A stretch of DNA of 64,000 bases from Clostridioides difficile (GTDB lineage Bacteria; Bacillota; Clostridia; Peptostreptococcales; Peptostreptococcaceae). Shown piece after piece: positions 37,767 through 47,684 of this stretch (within the stretch, counting starts at the first letter, position 1; each line of letters begins with the position of its first letter). The stretch lies in contig NZ_JRHN01000044.1 of the NCBI RefSeq assembly GCF_001299635.1, positions 186,001 through 250,000 on the forward strand. Reading direction: 5' to 3'. The notes under the pieces are model-generated. The model was given only the letters and a program-made list of their open reading frames with translations. It had not been told where the DNA came from and made no database searches. A program made the position numbers and the translations under genes.

Positions 37767-38744
37767 TTATATCTCCTCCTGTTTATATAACCAACATGCA
37801 ATACTATGACCACTATTCAATTCTATTAAAGGAGGTATCTGAGTCCTACACTTATCACATACTTTTTCACATCTATCACTAAAGTAACATGAATCTGGTA
37901 TTCCAATTGGGTTTGGTACTTGTCCTGGAATTGAATACAATCTTTTTTCTTTGTTTTCTCCAAGAATAGGCTTTGACTTTAAAAGTCCAATAGTGTAAGG
38001 GTGTTTTGGATTTTTAAATAATTCAACAACATCTGCTACTTCTATAACTTTGCCCGCATACATTACTATTACTTTATCACACATTTCTGCAACTACCCCC
38101 AAATCATGGGTAATCATCATTATAGATGTGTTTAATTTTTCTTTTATATTTTTCATTATATCTAGAACTTGAGCTTGAATAGTAACATCTAAAGCTGTTG
38201 TTGGTTCATCAGCTATAAGTAATTTTGGATTACAGGATAAAGCCATAGCTATCATTATTCTTTGTCTCATACCACCAGATAACTCGTGTGGATATGAATT
38301 ATATATTTCTTCAGCTCTTGGTATTTCTACTAGCTTTATCATATCTATTACCTTTTTTTTAGCCTCTTCTTTTGATAAATCTTGATGCAACATAATTCCT
38401 TCAATAATTTGATTTCCCACAGTAAATGCTGGATTTAAAGATGTCATTGGCTCTTGAAAAATCATCGATATCTCATTGCCTCTTATTCCCATAAGTTCAT
38501 TTTCATTCATCTTTAAAATGTCTTTACCTTGAAATATTATTTCTCCACCTTCTATTTTTGATGTTGGAAGTAGCTTCATCAAAGACATAGCTGTTACAGA
38601 TTTACCACATCCTGATTCTCCAACTATTCCAATAGTTTCACCTTCATTTATATTAAAACTTACTCCATTTACACTCTTTACAATGCCTTTATCTGTATGA
38701 AAATAGACTTTTAAATCTCTAACCTCAATTAGTGTTTTATTCAT
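37767..38744 (-). CDS. appD: Oligopeptide ABC transporter ATPase AppD
   Basis: This 325-residue ATPase pairs with AppF. It has Walker A GESGCGKSVTAMS, signature LSGGMRQRIMIAMAL, Walker B LLIADEPTTALD and H-loop MITHDLGVV. The C-terminal Opp extension with cysteines (DSCYFSDRCEKVCDKC) resembles the 4Fe-4S motif found in AppD/DppD-type ATPases. GAGAGGAG lies before the ATG. It is divergent from appA, with 208 bp between the two arms of the transporter locus. Confidence 0.94.
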   Translation of the reverse strand: MNKTLIEVRDLKVYFHTDKGIVKSVNGVSFNINEGETIGIVGESGCGKSVTAMSLMKLLPTSKIEGGEIIFQGKDILKMNENELMGIRGNEISMIFQEPMTSLNPAFTVGNQIIEGIMLHQDLSKEEAKKKVIDMIKLVEIPRAEEIYNSYPHELSGGMRQRIMIAMALSCNPKLLIADEPTTALDVTIQAQVLDIMKNIKEKLNTSIMMITHDLGVVAEMCDKVIVMYAGKVIEVADVVELFKNPKHPYTIGLLKSKPILGENKEKRLYSIPGQVPNPIGIPDSCYFSDRCEKVCDKCRTQIPPLIELNSGHSIACWLYKQEEI

Positions 38745-38952
38745 TATTTTCTCCTCTCAGCGAAATTGCTTAAAATAACATACACTTTTTGATTGTATTT
38801 TATAAAATTTTAAATTACAACATTTTATTCTTTTTTTCTATCAATTAGAACAGTGTGATAGTTAATTTCTATATATGTTGATTTAATAATGATTCTTATT
38901 ATAAAATGAAAAATATGCGTCAAATATTATTTTATGGAGGTTTTATAAGAAT

Positions 38953-40521
38953 ATGAAATTTAAAAAATTGGCATCATTAATCTTAGTTTCGGCATTAATG
39001 CTTACATTCACAGCTTGTAGTTCTAATGATAAAGACAAGTCTAGTGGAGGAGGAGAAAGTAAATCTGGTGGAACTGTTGTAATTCCTATGGCAAGTGACC
39101 CTGACATAATCAATGGAGCTTTTGCAAATGTTAAAGAAGATTCTCTTGCGTCAAATATAGTTTATGCTCCTCTTTATACTTATGAAAAAGGAAATTTAGT
39201 AAATTATCTAGCAGAAAAAGTAGATTTTAAAGATAGTAAAGAATTAACTATAAAATTAAAATCTGATTTAAAATGGCATGATGGGGAACCAATAACTGCT
39301 GAAGATGTCTTATTCACATTTAATACAGTTTTAGATGAAAAACAAAATTCACCATCAAGACAATACTTATTGATAGGCGAAAAACCAGTTAAAGTAGAGA
39401 AAGTTGATGATTTAACTGTTAAGATTACCTTACCAACTGCAAGTGAATCTTTCTTGTATGGTATATCTAAAATAGCTCCAATACCTAAACACATATTTGA
39501 AGGAGAATCAAATATAGCTAAGTCAGAAAAAAATAATAATCCAGTTGGTTCTGGGGCATTCAAATTTAAAGAATGGAAAAAAGGTGAAAGCATAGTATTT
39601 GAAAAAAATGCAGATTATTTCGGTGGAGAACCTAAAGCAGACTCTATAGCATTAAAAATAATACCTAATGAAGCATCTCAAGAAGCAGCTTTAAATAATG
39701 GTGAAATTTCACTTATGAAGACATCTGCTGAAGGATATGAAAAAGCAAAATCAAATTCAAACTTACAGACTTACACTTACAGTGAAGAAAGATTAAATTA
39801 TATTGTATTTAACCAAAATATAGCAAATATGGCTAATAAAGAAGTAAGACAAGCATTATCATATGCTTTGAATAGAAATGAAATGATAGAATCGGCATAT
39901 GGAAAAGAAGGTTCTGTACCTGCTAAATCTATATTAGTTCCAGAAGCAGACTTCTACACTGAAGAAGGTGTTGAAGAATATAACCAAGATACAAATAAAG
40001 CTAAAGACCTATTAGCTAAGAGTGGTGTTAAAATTGATAAATTAAAAATAGGTTATAACACAGGCAGATTTGGACATAAAAACTATGCTTTAGTAGCTCA
40101 ACAAGAGTTGAAAAAAATTGGTATAGAAGCTGAAATAGTTCCTTATGAAAGTAAAGCTTTCTTCAATATATTATTTAGTAATGGTACTGAATGTGATATG
40201 TATGTAAATGGATATGCTTGGGGATTAGAGCCAAATCCATATAGAGGTATGTTTGAAACTGGTCAATATTGTAACCAAACTAAATATTCTAATACTGAAA
40301 TAGATGCTTTATGGGAAAAAGGATTTACTGAATTAGACAAAGAAAAACGTAAAGAAATATACAAACAAATACAACAAGATATATCTAAAGATGCACCTAT
40401 TTACACTATAGATTATGAACAGAATTTAATGGCAGCTCAAAAAAGTTTAAAAGGAATGGAAGATGCTAAACCATCTCCTGCAATATTATTTGAAGACTGG
40501 TCTAAACTATATGTAGAATAA
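38953..40521 (+). CDS. appA: Oligopeptide-binding lipoprotein AppA
   Basis: This 522-residue family 5 solute-binding lipoprotein captures peptides for the App importer. The signal peptide LASLILVSALMLTFTACSS has lipobox TFTAC. Mature motifs typical of the family are NIVYAPLYTYEKGNLVNYLAEK, DLKWHDGEPITAEDVLFTFN, NPVGSGAFKFKEWKKGE, NKEVRQALSYALNRNEM and PIYTIDYEQNLMA. GGAGG is 12 bp from the ATG, a rather long spacing. An 85-nt hairpin separates it from appB and may let the binding protein be made in excess. Confidence 0.93.
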   Translation: MKFKKLASLILVSALMLTFTACSSNDKDKSSGGGESKSGGTVVIPMASDPDIINGAFANVKEDSLASNIVYAPLYTYEKGNLVNYLAEKVDFKDSKELTIKLKSDLKWHDGEPITAEDVLFTFNTVLDEKQNSPSRQYLLIGEKPVKVEKVDDLTVKITLPTASESFLYGISKIAPIPKHIFEGESNIAKSEKNNNPVGSGAFKFKEWKKGESIVFEKNADYFGGEPKADSIALKIIPNEASQEAALNNGEISLMKTSAEGYEKAKSNSNLQTYTYSEERLNYIVFNQNIANMANKEVRQALSYALNRNEMIESAYGKEGSVPAKSILVPEADFYTEEGVEEYNQDTNKAKDLLAKSGVKIDKLKIGYNTGRFGHKNYALVAQQELKKIGIEAEIVPYESKAFFNILFSNGTECDMYVNGYAWGLEPNPYRGMFETGQYCNQTKYSNTEIDALWEKGFTELDKEKRKEIYKQIQQDISKDAPIYTIDYEQNLMAAQKSLKGMEDAKPSPAILFEDWSKLYVE

Positions 40522-40550
40522 TTTATGTAAAATTTTATATTATTAATTAA

Positions 40551-40637
40551 AAAGGGAGATGTCTAAAAATAATATGGCAACTTTGAACTTAGTGTCCATT
40601 GCATTGTTTTATTATTCTAAAACGAGACATCTCCTTT
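40551..40637 (+). repeat. Large intercistronic inverted repeat between appA and appB
   Basis: AAAGGGAGATGTCT (40551-40564) can pair with AGACATCTCCTTT (40625-40637), one bulged G, around a loop of about 60 nt. The loop has a 21-codon reading frame (ATG 40574 to TAA 40639) whose last codons lie in the 3' arm. There is no T run, so it is more likely an RNA-processing or partial-attenuation element than a full terminator. A small mobile repeat is also possible. Confidence 0.6.
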
Positions 40638-40655
40638 AATTAGGAGAATTAATTT

Positions 40656-41615
40656 ATGTTGAAATTAATATTAAATAGAGTAAAAGTTTTAATACCTATG
40701 TTAATCTTAATATCTATATTATCATTTGGACTTTTAGAATTAGCTCCTGGTGACCCAGCAGATGCGTATATAAATCCTTTAATGTCTGCACAAGATATTG
40801 AAAATATAAGAGTTAACATGGGACTTGATAAAGCAGTACACATAAGATACTTGAGTTGGTTAAAAAACACTTTAAGTGGAAATCTAGGTGTTTCTTATAT
40901 AAACCATATGCCTGTTACAGAACAAATTATGGAGAAAATGGGAAATACATTTATTCTTATGGGAACTTCTTTAATATTTTCAATATTAGTAGCTATACCT
41001 CTTGGAATATTTTTAGCTGTAAATAAAAATTCAATAACTAGTAAAATATCATCTATTTTTAATTATATAGGTGTTTCTATTCCTTCGTTTTGGATAGGCA
41101 TGATACTTATCTCAATTTTTTCAGTTAAGTTTAATATTTTTCCATCAGGAGGTATGCATACTATTGGAAATGATAGTCTTGGAGATTTAGTAAAACATTT
41201 AGTTCTACCTGTAATAACTTTAGGTTTATATAATACAGCTATTTTCACAAATTATGTAGAAGCTAGTGTAAGTGAACAATTAAAAAAACAGTATGTTGTT
41301 ACTGCAAGAGCAAAAGGATTATCAGAAAAAATCATACTCTTCAAACATGTTTTGAAAAATTCACTGACATCATTAGTTACAATTCTTGGTATGAGTATAC
41401 AAAAATTAGTTACTGGTGCATTTGTTACAGAAGTAGTTTTCTCTTGGCCAGGTATGGGTAGATTAATGATTGATTCGATTTTTTCAAGAGATTATACCAT
41501 AATTATGGCAATAACTATGTTATCAGCACTCTTTTTAATTTTAGGTAATTTAGTAGCTGATATATTATACCTATTAATTGACCCTAAAATTAAATCTAGT
41601 AAAGGAGGCTTCTGA
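40656..41615 (+). CDS. appB: Oligopeptide ABC transporter permease AppB
   Basis: This 319-residue permease has about six membrane segments and the DppB/OppB type N terminus (LKLILNRVKVLIPMLILISI...PGDPADAYIN). The ABC permease EAA-like loop is VTARAKGLSEKIILFKHVLKNSL. It starts with ATG and AGGAG 9 bp upstream. It is 134 bp from appA and 2 bp from appC; the App genes are split into two divergent transcripts, appDF and appABC. Confidence 0.93.
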   Translation: MLKLILNRVKVLIPMLILISILSFGLLELAPGDPADAYINPLMSAQDIENIRVNMGLDKAVHIRYLSWLKNTLSGNLGVSYINHMPVTEQIMEKMGNTFILMGTSLIFSILVAIPLGIFLAVNKNSITSKISSIFNYIGVSIPSFWIGMILISIFSVKFNIFPSGGMHTIGNDSLGDLVKHLVLPVITLGLYNTAIFTNYVEASVSEQLKKQYVVTARAKGLSEKIILFKHVLKNSLTSLVTILGMSIQKLVTGAFVTEVVFSWPGMGRLMIDSIFSRDYTIIMAITMLSALFLILGNLVADILYLLIDPKIKSSKGGF

Positions 41616-41617
41616 TT

Positions 41618-42430
41618 ATGTTTACAAATATTCTAAAAGAATTAAAAAAAGACAAATCCTTTGCTTTTGCATGCATTACTCTTAGTATAATAATCATATT
41701 AATCATAGCTTCTTTTATATTAAATATAGACTCTAATGCAATTGACACTACTTCCAAACTTCAAGAACCTAGTTTAAAGCATATTTTTGGTACAGATGAA
41801 CTTGGGAGGGATTATTTCTCTAGAGCTCTTTATGGTGGAAGAATTTCACTTAGTGTTGGTATTTTATCCATGATTATTTCTATAGTATTTGGTACTGCTG
41901 TAGGTGTTATTAGTGGATATATTGGAGGTAAGTTGGACCAATTCTTAATGAGAATAGTAGATATGCTTATGAGTATCCCTAGCTTCTTAGTTTTGATTGT
42001 GTTAAATACTTATTTGACACCTAAAGTTTCCACTATTATACTAATTATTGGATTTTTAAGTTGGATGGAAGTCTCAAGAATCGTCCGTGGAGAAACATTA
42101 AAAATAAAGGAAAATGAATACTGTATAGCTGCTAAAGCTACAGGTATTAAAACTAGAAATATACTATTAAGACACATAGTTTTAAACTTAAAAGAAACTA
42201 TTGTAGTTGCAGGCTCATTAAATATTGCTAATGCTATCTTAACTGAATCCGCTCTTAGTTTTTTAGGCCTTGGAATACAATTACCTCTTGCATCGTGGGG
42301 TAATATGCTTCAAGATGCTCAAAGACATATTTTTGATAAGTTATATTTAGCTGTATTTCCAGGTCTACTTATATTTTTAACAGTTATGAGCTTGACTATA
42401 ATAAGTAAAAAGTTTTCTAGTAATACTTAA
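41618..42430 (+). CDS. appC: Oligopeptide ABC transporter permease AppC
   Basis: This 270-residue permease has an N-terminal OppC-type region (KHIFGTDELGRDYFSRALYGGRISL) and five to six membrane segments, with the EAA loop CIAAKATGIKTRNILLRHIVLN. It starts 2 bp after appB, with AAGGAGG inside the end of appB. A weak hairpin follows, so appABC ends here. Confidence 0.93.
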   Translation: MFTNILKELKKDKSFAFACITLSIIIILIIASFILNIDSNAIDTTSKLQEPSLKHIFGTDELGRDYFSRALYGGRISLSVGILSMIISIVFGTAVGVISGYIGGKLDQFLMRIVDMLMSIPSFLVLIVLNTYLTPKVSTIILIIGFLSWMEVSRIVRGETLKIKENEYCIAAKATGIKTRNILLRHIVLNLKETIVVAGSLNIANAILTESALSFLGLGIQLPLASWGNMLQDAQRHIFDKLYLAVFPGLLIFLTVMSLTIISKKFSSNT

Positions 42431-42450
42431 TAACTTTTATATAGAAAAAT

Positions 42451-42492
42451 AAAAACAATGACTATCTACAGATACTCACTGTTTTTATTTTT
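42451..42492 (+). terminator. Probable terminator of appABC
   Basis: AAAAACAATGACTATC and GATACTCACTGTTTTT form an imperfect stem (two mismatches) around ATACA-like loop bases, followed by TATTTTTTATTTTT. It lies 20 bp past the appC stop. Confidence 0.65.
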
Positions 42493-42652
42493 TATTTTTA
42501 GAAAATATATTTTGTATATTATAATTTTCAATACTAATTTATTCTGATATGTAAAACCTATTATTGTCTATTAAATATATAGATAAAAAACTAATAGTTT
42601 ATTGTAATTTTTTAAAATTTGTTTGCTTTTTATTGTTATTTTAATAACACTT

Positions 42653-43555
42653 TCACGAATTTTTTTTACTAAAAAAATCTATAATAAATTTAAATACATG
42701 TTCATCTACATGACTATAACGTTCTTTCTTAGGTCTGCATAATACAACTTTCCATGTAATAGGATGATTAAATGGTCTTTCTATAATTTTACTATTCTCA
42801 AAGAAATCGTGGACTGGTGATGGTAGAATGGTTATAAAATCAGAGTTTGTAGTTGATAACAATAGAAAATCCCATGAACCAGACATGATATATCTTTTTA
42901 ACTTAACGTTTTCATCAGTAAATTTTTGCATTAGCTTATGATGTATCATAAAAGCAGGATTAAATATTGCAAGTAACTGCTCATTCAAATCGTTCCAGTC
43001 TATCTTATTTTTTTTAGCAAGTGGATGATTTACATTTAAAAAAGCTGTAAGCTCGTCTTCTTGAAGTACATGTTCAGTCACTACACTTTTATCAATTTTA
43101 TGTGGATGTAATAACACCGCATAATCTAATTCTTGTAATATAAGCATTCTACTTAAATCATATGCTCCCTTCTCTACTATATCAAATTCTATATCTGGAT
43201 TGTTTGCAACTAACTGTGCAACTACATCTGAAAAGGCTATTCCAAGTATAAGTGGTGGTATTCCTATTCTAACTTTACCTTTAAATTGAACTGAATCTTC
43301 CCTTAAATCTTCCATCATGTTTTTGTATTCATTTATAATATGTTCTGCATTTACATAAAATCTCTCTCCTGCTGGTGTTAAGCCATTTAACCTGCCTTTG
43401 TACCTCTCAAATAAGTATACATCTTCACTCTCTTCAAAATTTTTTATGATTTGACTTAACGCTGGTTGAGATATGTGAAGTGTCTTAGATGCTATTGATA
43501 GATTAAAACCAGATTTTACTATCTCAACAAAATATTTTAACTGTTTTATATCCAT
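42653..43555 (-). CDS. LysR family transcriptional regulator
   Basis: This 300-residue regulator has the N-terminal winged helix (MDIKQLKYFVEIVKSGFN...ASKTLHISQPALSQIIKNFEE) and a periplasmic-binding-like effector domain (GKVRIGIPPLILGIAFSDVVAQLVANNPDIEF). AAGGGGG precedes the ATG. It faces the CoA-transferase operon across about 540 bp holding a thiolase remnant, so it is the natural candidate regulator of that operon. The effector may be a short-chain acid or CoA ester; this is inference only. Confidence 0.88.
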   Translation of the reverse strand: MDIKQLKYFVEIVKSGFNLSIASKTLHISQPALSQIIKNFEESEDVYLFERYKGRLNGLTPAGERFYVNAEHIINEYKNMMEDLREDSVQFKGKVRIGIPPLILGIAFSDVVAQLVANNPDIEFDIVEKGAYDLSRMLILQELDYAVLLHPHKIDKSVVTEHVLQEDELTAFLNVNHPLAKKNKIDWNDLNEQLLAIFNPAFMIHHKLMQKFTDENVKLKRYIMSGSWDFLLLSTTNSDFITILPSPVHDFFENSKIIERPFNHPITWKVVLCRPKKERYSHVDEHVFKFIIDFFSKKNS

Positions 43556-43893
43556 TTTAAACCCCCTTTCTTAAAAATATAGTTTAGATTATATTTTTTC
43601 TTATAGTAATATTCTATAGGAAAATCAACATAATTTCATTAATATTTTAACAAAATATTTTTCTAAACATGGCAGAAATTTCTATCCTATAAATTTTTCT
43701 TATACACTATATAAAAAATTAGACTTAGACAAAACGCTTTTTTCGCCGTAATCTATAATTAGAAACAGGAAAACCTAAAGCATTAAGGATAAAAATAATT
43801 GAAATACTTAAAAGCAAGCTTGTATTAAAAGTACTTTATTATAATTTTTTTATTCAGAAAATTTTTAATTATCATTCAAGAAAGATAACTACT
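43556..43893. other. Gap left of the thiolase remnant
   Basis: The region is AT-rich and carries the divergent promoters. A frame is open from 43759 to the thiolase stop, including the stretch GKPKALRIKIIEILKSKL, but it has no start codon and its first half does not look like thiolase. I could not assign it. Confidence 0.4.
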
Positions 43894-44091
43894 CGACATG
43901 AACTTCAAATAGATTCATCAAAATTAAATGTTAATAGTGGTGCAATAGCATTAGGACATCCAATAGAGTCAAATGGCGCTAGAATACTCATTACGCTACT
44001 TTATGAAATACAAAAACGTAAAACTGAGACTAGTCTTGCAACACTTTGTATCAGTGGTGGCCAAGGAATATCAATGGTAGTTTCACGATAG
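43894..44091 (+). pseudogene. C-terminal remnant of an acetyl-CoA acetyltransferase (thiolase)
   Basis: The plus strand reads KLNVNSGAIALGHPIESNG and then ARILITLLYEIQKRKTETSLATLCISGGQGISMVVSR, ending at TAG 44089-44091. This is the C-terminal thiolase signature. The catalytic His (GHPI) and Cys (CISGGQG) positions are still readable, but the upstream three quarters of the enzyme are missing and there is no start codon. It lies 8 bp before the CoA-transferase operon start, where a thiolase would complete the pathway. I read it as a decayed first gene of that operon. Confidence 0.85.
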
Positions 44092-44099
44092 GAGGAAAT

Positions 44100-44756
44100 A
44101 TGAATAAAATAGTTAACATCAATGAAGCTCTATCTCATGTAAAAGATGGAGATACAATAATGGTAGGTGGATTCATGGCTAATGGTTCACCAGAAAATTT
44201 GATTGATTATTTGTGTAATAAAAATATAAAAGATTTAACACTAATTTGTAATGATACTGGCTTTATTGACAAAGGTGTTGGAAAAATGGTTGTGAATAAG
44301 CAATTCAAAAAGATAATTGCTTCTCATATAGGATTAAATAAAGAAACTGGTAGACAAATGAATAATAATGAAACAGATGTCGAATTGGTTCCTCAAGGAA
44401 CTCTTGCTGAACAAATACGTGCAGCTGGTTATGGTTTGGGAGGTATATTAACACCTACTGGGATTGGTACTCTTGTTGAAGAAGGAAAACAAAAAATTGT
44501 CATAGATGATAAAGAATACCTTCTTGAAAAACCAATCCATGCAGATATTGCTCTTCTCTTTGCATCAAAGGCTGATAAAGCAGGTAATCTAGTTTATAAA
44601 GGTTCTATGAACAATTTTAATAATTTAATGGCTTCGGCTGCCAAGATTACAATAGTTGAAGTAGATGAAATCGTTGAAATTGGTGATATTAACCCAAATG
44701 AAGTTACTACACCAGGTATTTTTGTGAATTACATCATTGAAGGAGGTAATTTATAA
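44100..44756 (+). CDS. 3-oxoacid CoA-transferase subunit A (AtoD/ScoA type)
   Basis: This 218-residue subunit A of a short-chain acyl-CoA transferase has [38 protein letters not shown], and [22 protein letters not shown]. The segment [28 protein letters not shown] is typical of SCOT/AtoD. ATG 44100 directly follows GGAGGAAAT. Its stop overlaps the start of subunit B (TAATG). With 3-hydroxybutyrate dehydrogenase and GntP downstream, the likely substrate is acetoacetate, activated from succinyl-CoA or acetyl-CoA; the donor is not defined by sequence. Confidence 0.92.
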   Translation: MNKIVNINEALSHVKDGDTIMVGGFMANGSPENLIDYLCNKNIKDLTLICNDTGFIDKGVGKMVVNKQFKKIIASHIGLNKETGRQMNNNETDVELVPQGTLAEQIRAAGYGLGGILTPTGIGTLVEEGKQKIVIDDKEYLLEKPIHADIALLFASKADKAGNLVYKGSMNNFNNLMASAAKITIVEVDEIVEIGDINPNEVTTPGIFVNYIIEGGNL

Positions 44757-45421
44757 TGGATAAATTAGAAATGCAAGAATATATTGCAAATAGAGTTTCT
44801 AAAGAATTAAAAGATGGAACTGTTGTAAACCTTGGTATAGGCCTACCAACTAAAGTAGCAAATTATATTCCAGATGATGTAAACGTTATCTTGCAATCTG
44901 AGAATGGTTTTCTAGGTTTAGGAGTAGCTGAAGATGGAAATCTAAGTGATGAAACTATTGTAAATGCTGGAGGTCAACCAGTTACGATACTTCCTGGAGG
45001 GTGTTTCTTTGATAGCGCTACCTCTTTTGGAATAATCAGAGGTGGTCATGTAGATATAACAGTTCTTGGTGCACTTCAAGTTGATAAATGTGGCAACATA
45101 GCAAACTATATGATTCCAGGCAAGATGGTTCCAGGTATGGGTGGAGCTATGGATTTAGTAACTGGTGCTAAGAAAGTCATTGTAGCAATGGAACATACTT
45201 CAAAAGGTTCTGCAAAAATATTAAATAATTGTACTCTTCCACTTACTGCAACTAATGCTGTAGATTTGATAGTTACCGAAATGGGCGTTATGGAAGTGAC
45301 ACCAGATGGAATTTTACTTAAAGAAATAAACCCTGCTTTCACTTTGGATGATGTTATTTCTGCTACTGAAGCACCTTTAATATTATCAGACTCATTAAAT
45401 GGAAGCATATCAGCTGTTTAA
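44756..45421 (+). CDS. 3-oxoacid CoA-transferase subunit B (AtoA/ScoB type)
   Basis: This 221-residue subunit B has [19 protein letters not shown], the catalytic glutamate in [12 protein letters not shown], and [40 protein letters not shown], the classic SCOT C-terminal half. It forms the CoA-transferase with subunit A and shares a TAATG junction with it. The glutamate attacks the acyl-CoA to form a glutamyl-CoA thioester. It is followed 88 bp later by the dehydrogenase gene. Confidence 0.93.
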   Translation: MDKLEMQEYIANRVSKELKDGTVVNLGIGLPTKVANYIPDDVNVILQSENGFLGLGVAEDGNLSDETIVNAGGQPVTILPGGCFFDSATSFGIIRGGHVDITVLGALQVDKCGNIANYMIPGKMVPGMGGAMDLVTGAKKVIVAMEHTSKGSAKILNNCTLPLTATNAVDLIVTEMGVMEVTPDGILLKEINPAFTLDDVISATEAPLILSDSLNGSISAV

Positions 45422-45509
45422 AGTGATTAAAAATACAAATGTATTAGATGTAAATTTATATTATTCAAAATATTAATATAAAAATAAAATAAAATTGGAG
45501 GAAATGAAA

Positions 45510-46286
45510 ATGGTTAAAGACAAAGTTGTATTCGTAACAGGAGCTGCAAGTGGAATAGGTAAACAAATTGCTGAATCATTCTTAAAAAATGGTGCTAAAG
45601 TAATGTTCTCTGACATAAATCAAGAAGCTTTAGACAAAGTTACAACAGAGCTAAAAAAAGAAGGCTATGATTGCATGAATGTAAAGTGTGATGTAACTAA
45701 AGAAGAAGAAATTAACCATGCTATAGACAAAACTGTTGAAAAGTACGGTAAATTAGATATATTAATAAACAATGCTGGACTTCAACATGTTTCTATGATA
45801 GAAGATTTCCCAACTGATAAATTTGAATTTATGATAAAAATAATGCTAACAGCACCTTTTATAGCTACTAAAAAAGTATTCCCTATAATGAAAAAACAAG
45901 GATTTGGTCGTATAATAAATATGGCTTCAATCAATGGTGTAATAGGATTTGCTGGTAAGGCTGCTTATAACTCAGCAAAACATGGACTTATAGGATTAAC
46001 AAAGGTTGCTGCCCTTGAAGCTGCTGATTCTGGTATAACAGTTAATGCTTTATGCCCTGGATATGTGGATACTCCACTTGTTAGAGGTCAGTTTAATGAC
46101 CTTTCAAAAACTCGTAACATCCCATTAGAAAATGTATTAGAAGAAGTTTTATATCCACTTGTGCCACAAAAACGTCTATTAGATGTTCAAGAAATTGCAG
46201 ATTATGCTATGTTCTTAGCAAGTGATAAAGCTAAAGGAATTACAGGACAAGCGTGCATACTAGATGGAGGATATACTGCACAGTAG
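45510..46286 (+). CDS. 3-hydroxybutyrate dehydrogenase (short-chain dehydrogenase family)
   Basis: This 258-residue SDR has the NAD site VFVTGAASGIGKQIAESF, NNAGLQHV, the active-site serine region (INMASINGVIGFAG) and YNSAKHGLIGLTK with the catalytic Tyr/Lys pair. The C-terminal DKAKGITGQACILDGGYTAQ is typical of D-3-hydroxybutyrate dehydrogenase. ATG 45510 has GGAGG 8 bp upstream. Its setting between the CoA-transferase and a GntP permease supports oxidation of 3-hydroxybutyrate to acetoacetate. SDR substrate range is broad, so this rests on context as well. Confidence 0.85.
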   Translation: MVKDKVVFVTGAASGIGKQIAESFLKNGAKVMFSDINQEALDKVTTELKKEGYDCMNVKCDVTKEEEINHAIDKTVEKYGKLDILINNAGLQHVSMIEDFPTDKFEFMIKIMLTAPFIATKKVFPIMKKQGFGRIINMASINGVIGFAGKAAYNSAKHGLIGLTKVAALEAADSGITVNALCPGYVDTPLVRGQFNDLSKTRNIPLENVLEEVLYPLVPQKRLLDVQEIADYAMFLASDKAKGITGQACILDGGYTAQ

Positions 46287-46349
46287 TTATTTTATATTTA
46301 GGGCTTGAAGAAACTGTTCTTCAAGTCCCTCTAATAAGGAGGAATGTTT

Positions 46350-47684
46350 ATGAGTATTATAGCACCAATTGGTATAATTATTGGTATAATAGCTATTATA
46401 TATTTTTCAGTTAAAGAAATTCATATAACTATAGCTGCTCCAATAGCAACCTTAATAGTTGTTCTCTTAAATAAAATGGATGTTGTAACATCAATGCTAG
46501 GTGCTGGCAAAAATAATTACATGGGAGCACTTGGCAATTATATAATGAGCTATTTTGCAATATTTTTATTAGGCTCAATACTTGCTAAATTTATGGAGGA
46601 AAGTGGAGCCACTGTATCTATAGCAGATTTTATCTTAAACAAGTTTGGCTCTAAACATCCTTATAGAGTTTTAGTTGCGATATTTATAGTAAGCTTTATA
46701 TTGACATATGGTGGTATAAGTCTGTTTGTAGTTATGTTTGCAGTCATTCCACTTGCAAGAACTCTATTTAAAAAACTTGATATTTCTTGGAATCTTATTC
46801 AAATTCCTCTTTGGCTTGGAATTGCTACAATTACAATGACTATGATTCCTGGGACACCAGCCATTCAAAATGTTATTCCTATTCAATATCTAAATACTTC
46901 TCTTACTGCAGCTATTATACCAAGTATTGCAGGCAGTATAGGTTGTGCTGTGTTTGGTCTTATCTACATGAAATACGCTCTGAATAAAAGTATTAAAAAG
47001 GGTGAAACGTATGCAACTTATACTTCAGAATCAGAAGAAGAATCTCTAGATAGAGAATTACCAGGATTTTTTGCAAGCATCTTTCCTCTATTAGCACTTG
47101 TAATTATAGCAATAGTAGGAAGTACTTTTGGCTCAGAATTTCTGAAAAAAAATGTAATTTACATAGCTTTAATAGTTGCAATCCTTTTATCTGCATTTTT
47201 ATTCCGTAAATTTTTATCATCCAAAATACAGACATTGAGTATAGGAGCTAGTGGTTCTATTGGACCTATATTTGCAACATCTTCTGCTGTTGCATTTGGA
47301 GCAGTAATAATGACTGCACCAGGTTTTAATGTATTCAGCAAACTTATTATGTCAATACCAGGTAGCCCACTTATAAGTCTTACTGTATTAACTTCAACAA
47401 TGTCAGCAATAACAGGTTCATCTTCTGGTGCATTAGGAATAGTAATGCCAAACTTCGCAAATTATTATTTAAGCACTGGTCTGAATCCAGAATTAATTCA
47501 TCGTGTTGCTACAATAGCTTCAAATATACTTACTATAGTTCCACAAAGTGGTGTTTTTCTTACATTCTTAAGTTTATCTAAGTTAACACATAAAACCGGA
47601 TTTAAAGAAACTTTCATTGTAGTTGCGGTTGGTTCATTAATAGCAGAAATTATCGTAATTACGTTAGGATTACTGATGTATTAA
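46350..47684 (+). CDS. GntP-family permease (probable hydroxybutyrate/short-chain acid importer)
   Basis: This 444-residue permease has about twelve hydrophobic segments. It matches GntP-family features: GKNNYMGALGNYIMSYFAIFLLGSILAKFMEESGAT, TYGGISLFVVMFAVIPLART, SAITGSSSGALGIVMPNF and ELIHRVATIASNILTIVPQSG. ATG 46350 has AAGGAGG 7 bp upstream. GntP members carry gluconate or related hydroxyacids; a hydroxybutyrate role is inferred only from the operon. A terminator follows at 47712. Confidence 0.85.
   Translation: MSIIAPIGIIIGIIAIIYFSVKEIHITIAAPIATLIVVLLNKMDVVTSMLGAGKNNYMGALGNYIMSYFAIFLLGSILAKFMEESGATVSIADFILNKFGSKHPYRVLVAIFIVSFILTYGGISLFVVMFAVIPLARTLFKKLDISWNLIQIPLWLGIATITMTMIPGTPAIQNVIPIQYLNTSLTAAIIPSIAGSIGCAVFGLIYMKYALNKSIKKGETYATYTSESEEESLDRELPGFFASIFPLLALVIIAIVGSTFGSEFLKKNVIYIALIVAILLSAFLFRKFLSSKIQTLSIGASGSIGPIFATSSAVAFGAVIMTAPGFNVFSKLIMSIPGSPLISLTVLTSTMSAITGSSSGALGIVMPNFANYYLSTGLNPELIHRVATIASNILTIVPQSGVFLTFLSLSKLTHKTGFKETFIVVAVGSLIAEIIVITLGLLMY

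Noticed and set aside
43759-43893. Open frame leading into the thiolase remnant (GKPKALRIKIIEILKSKL)
   Set aside because: It has no start codon and does not align with thiolase by eye. It may be unrelated sequence fused by deletion, so I limited the pseudogene to the recognisable part.
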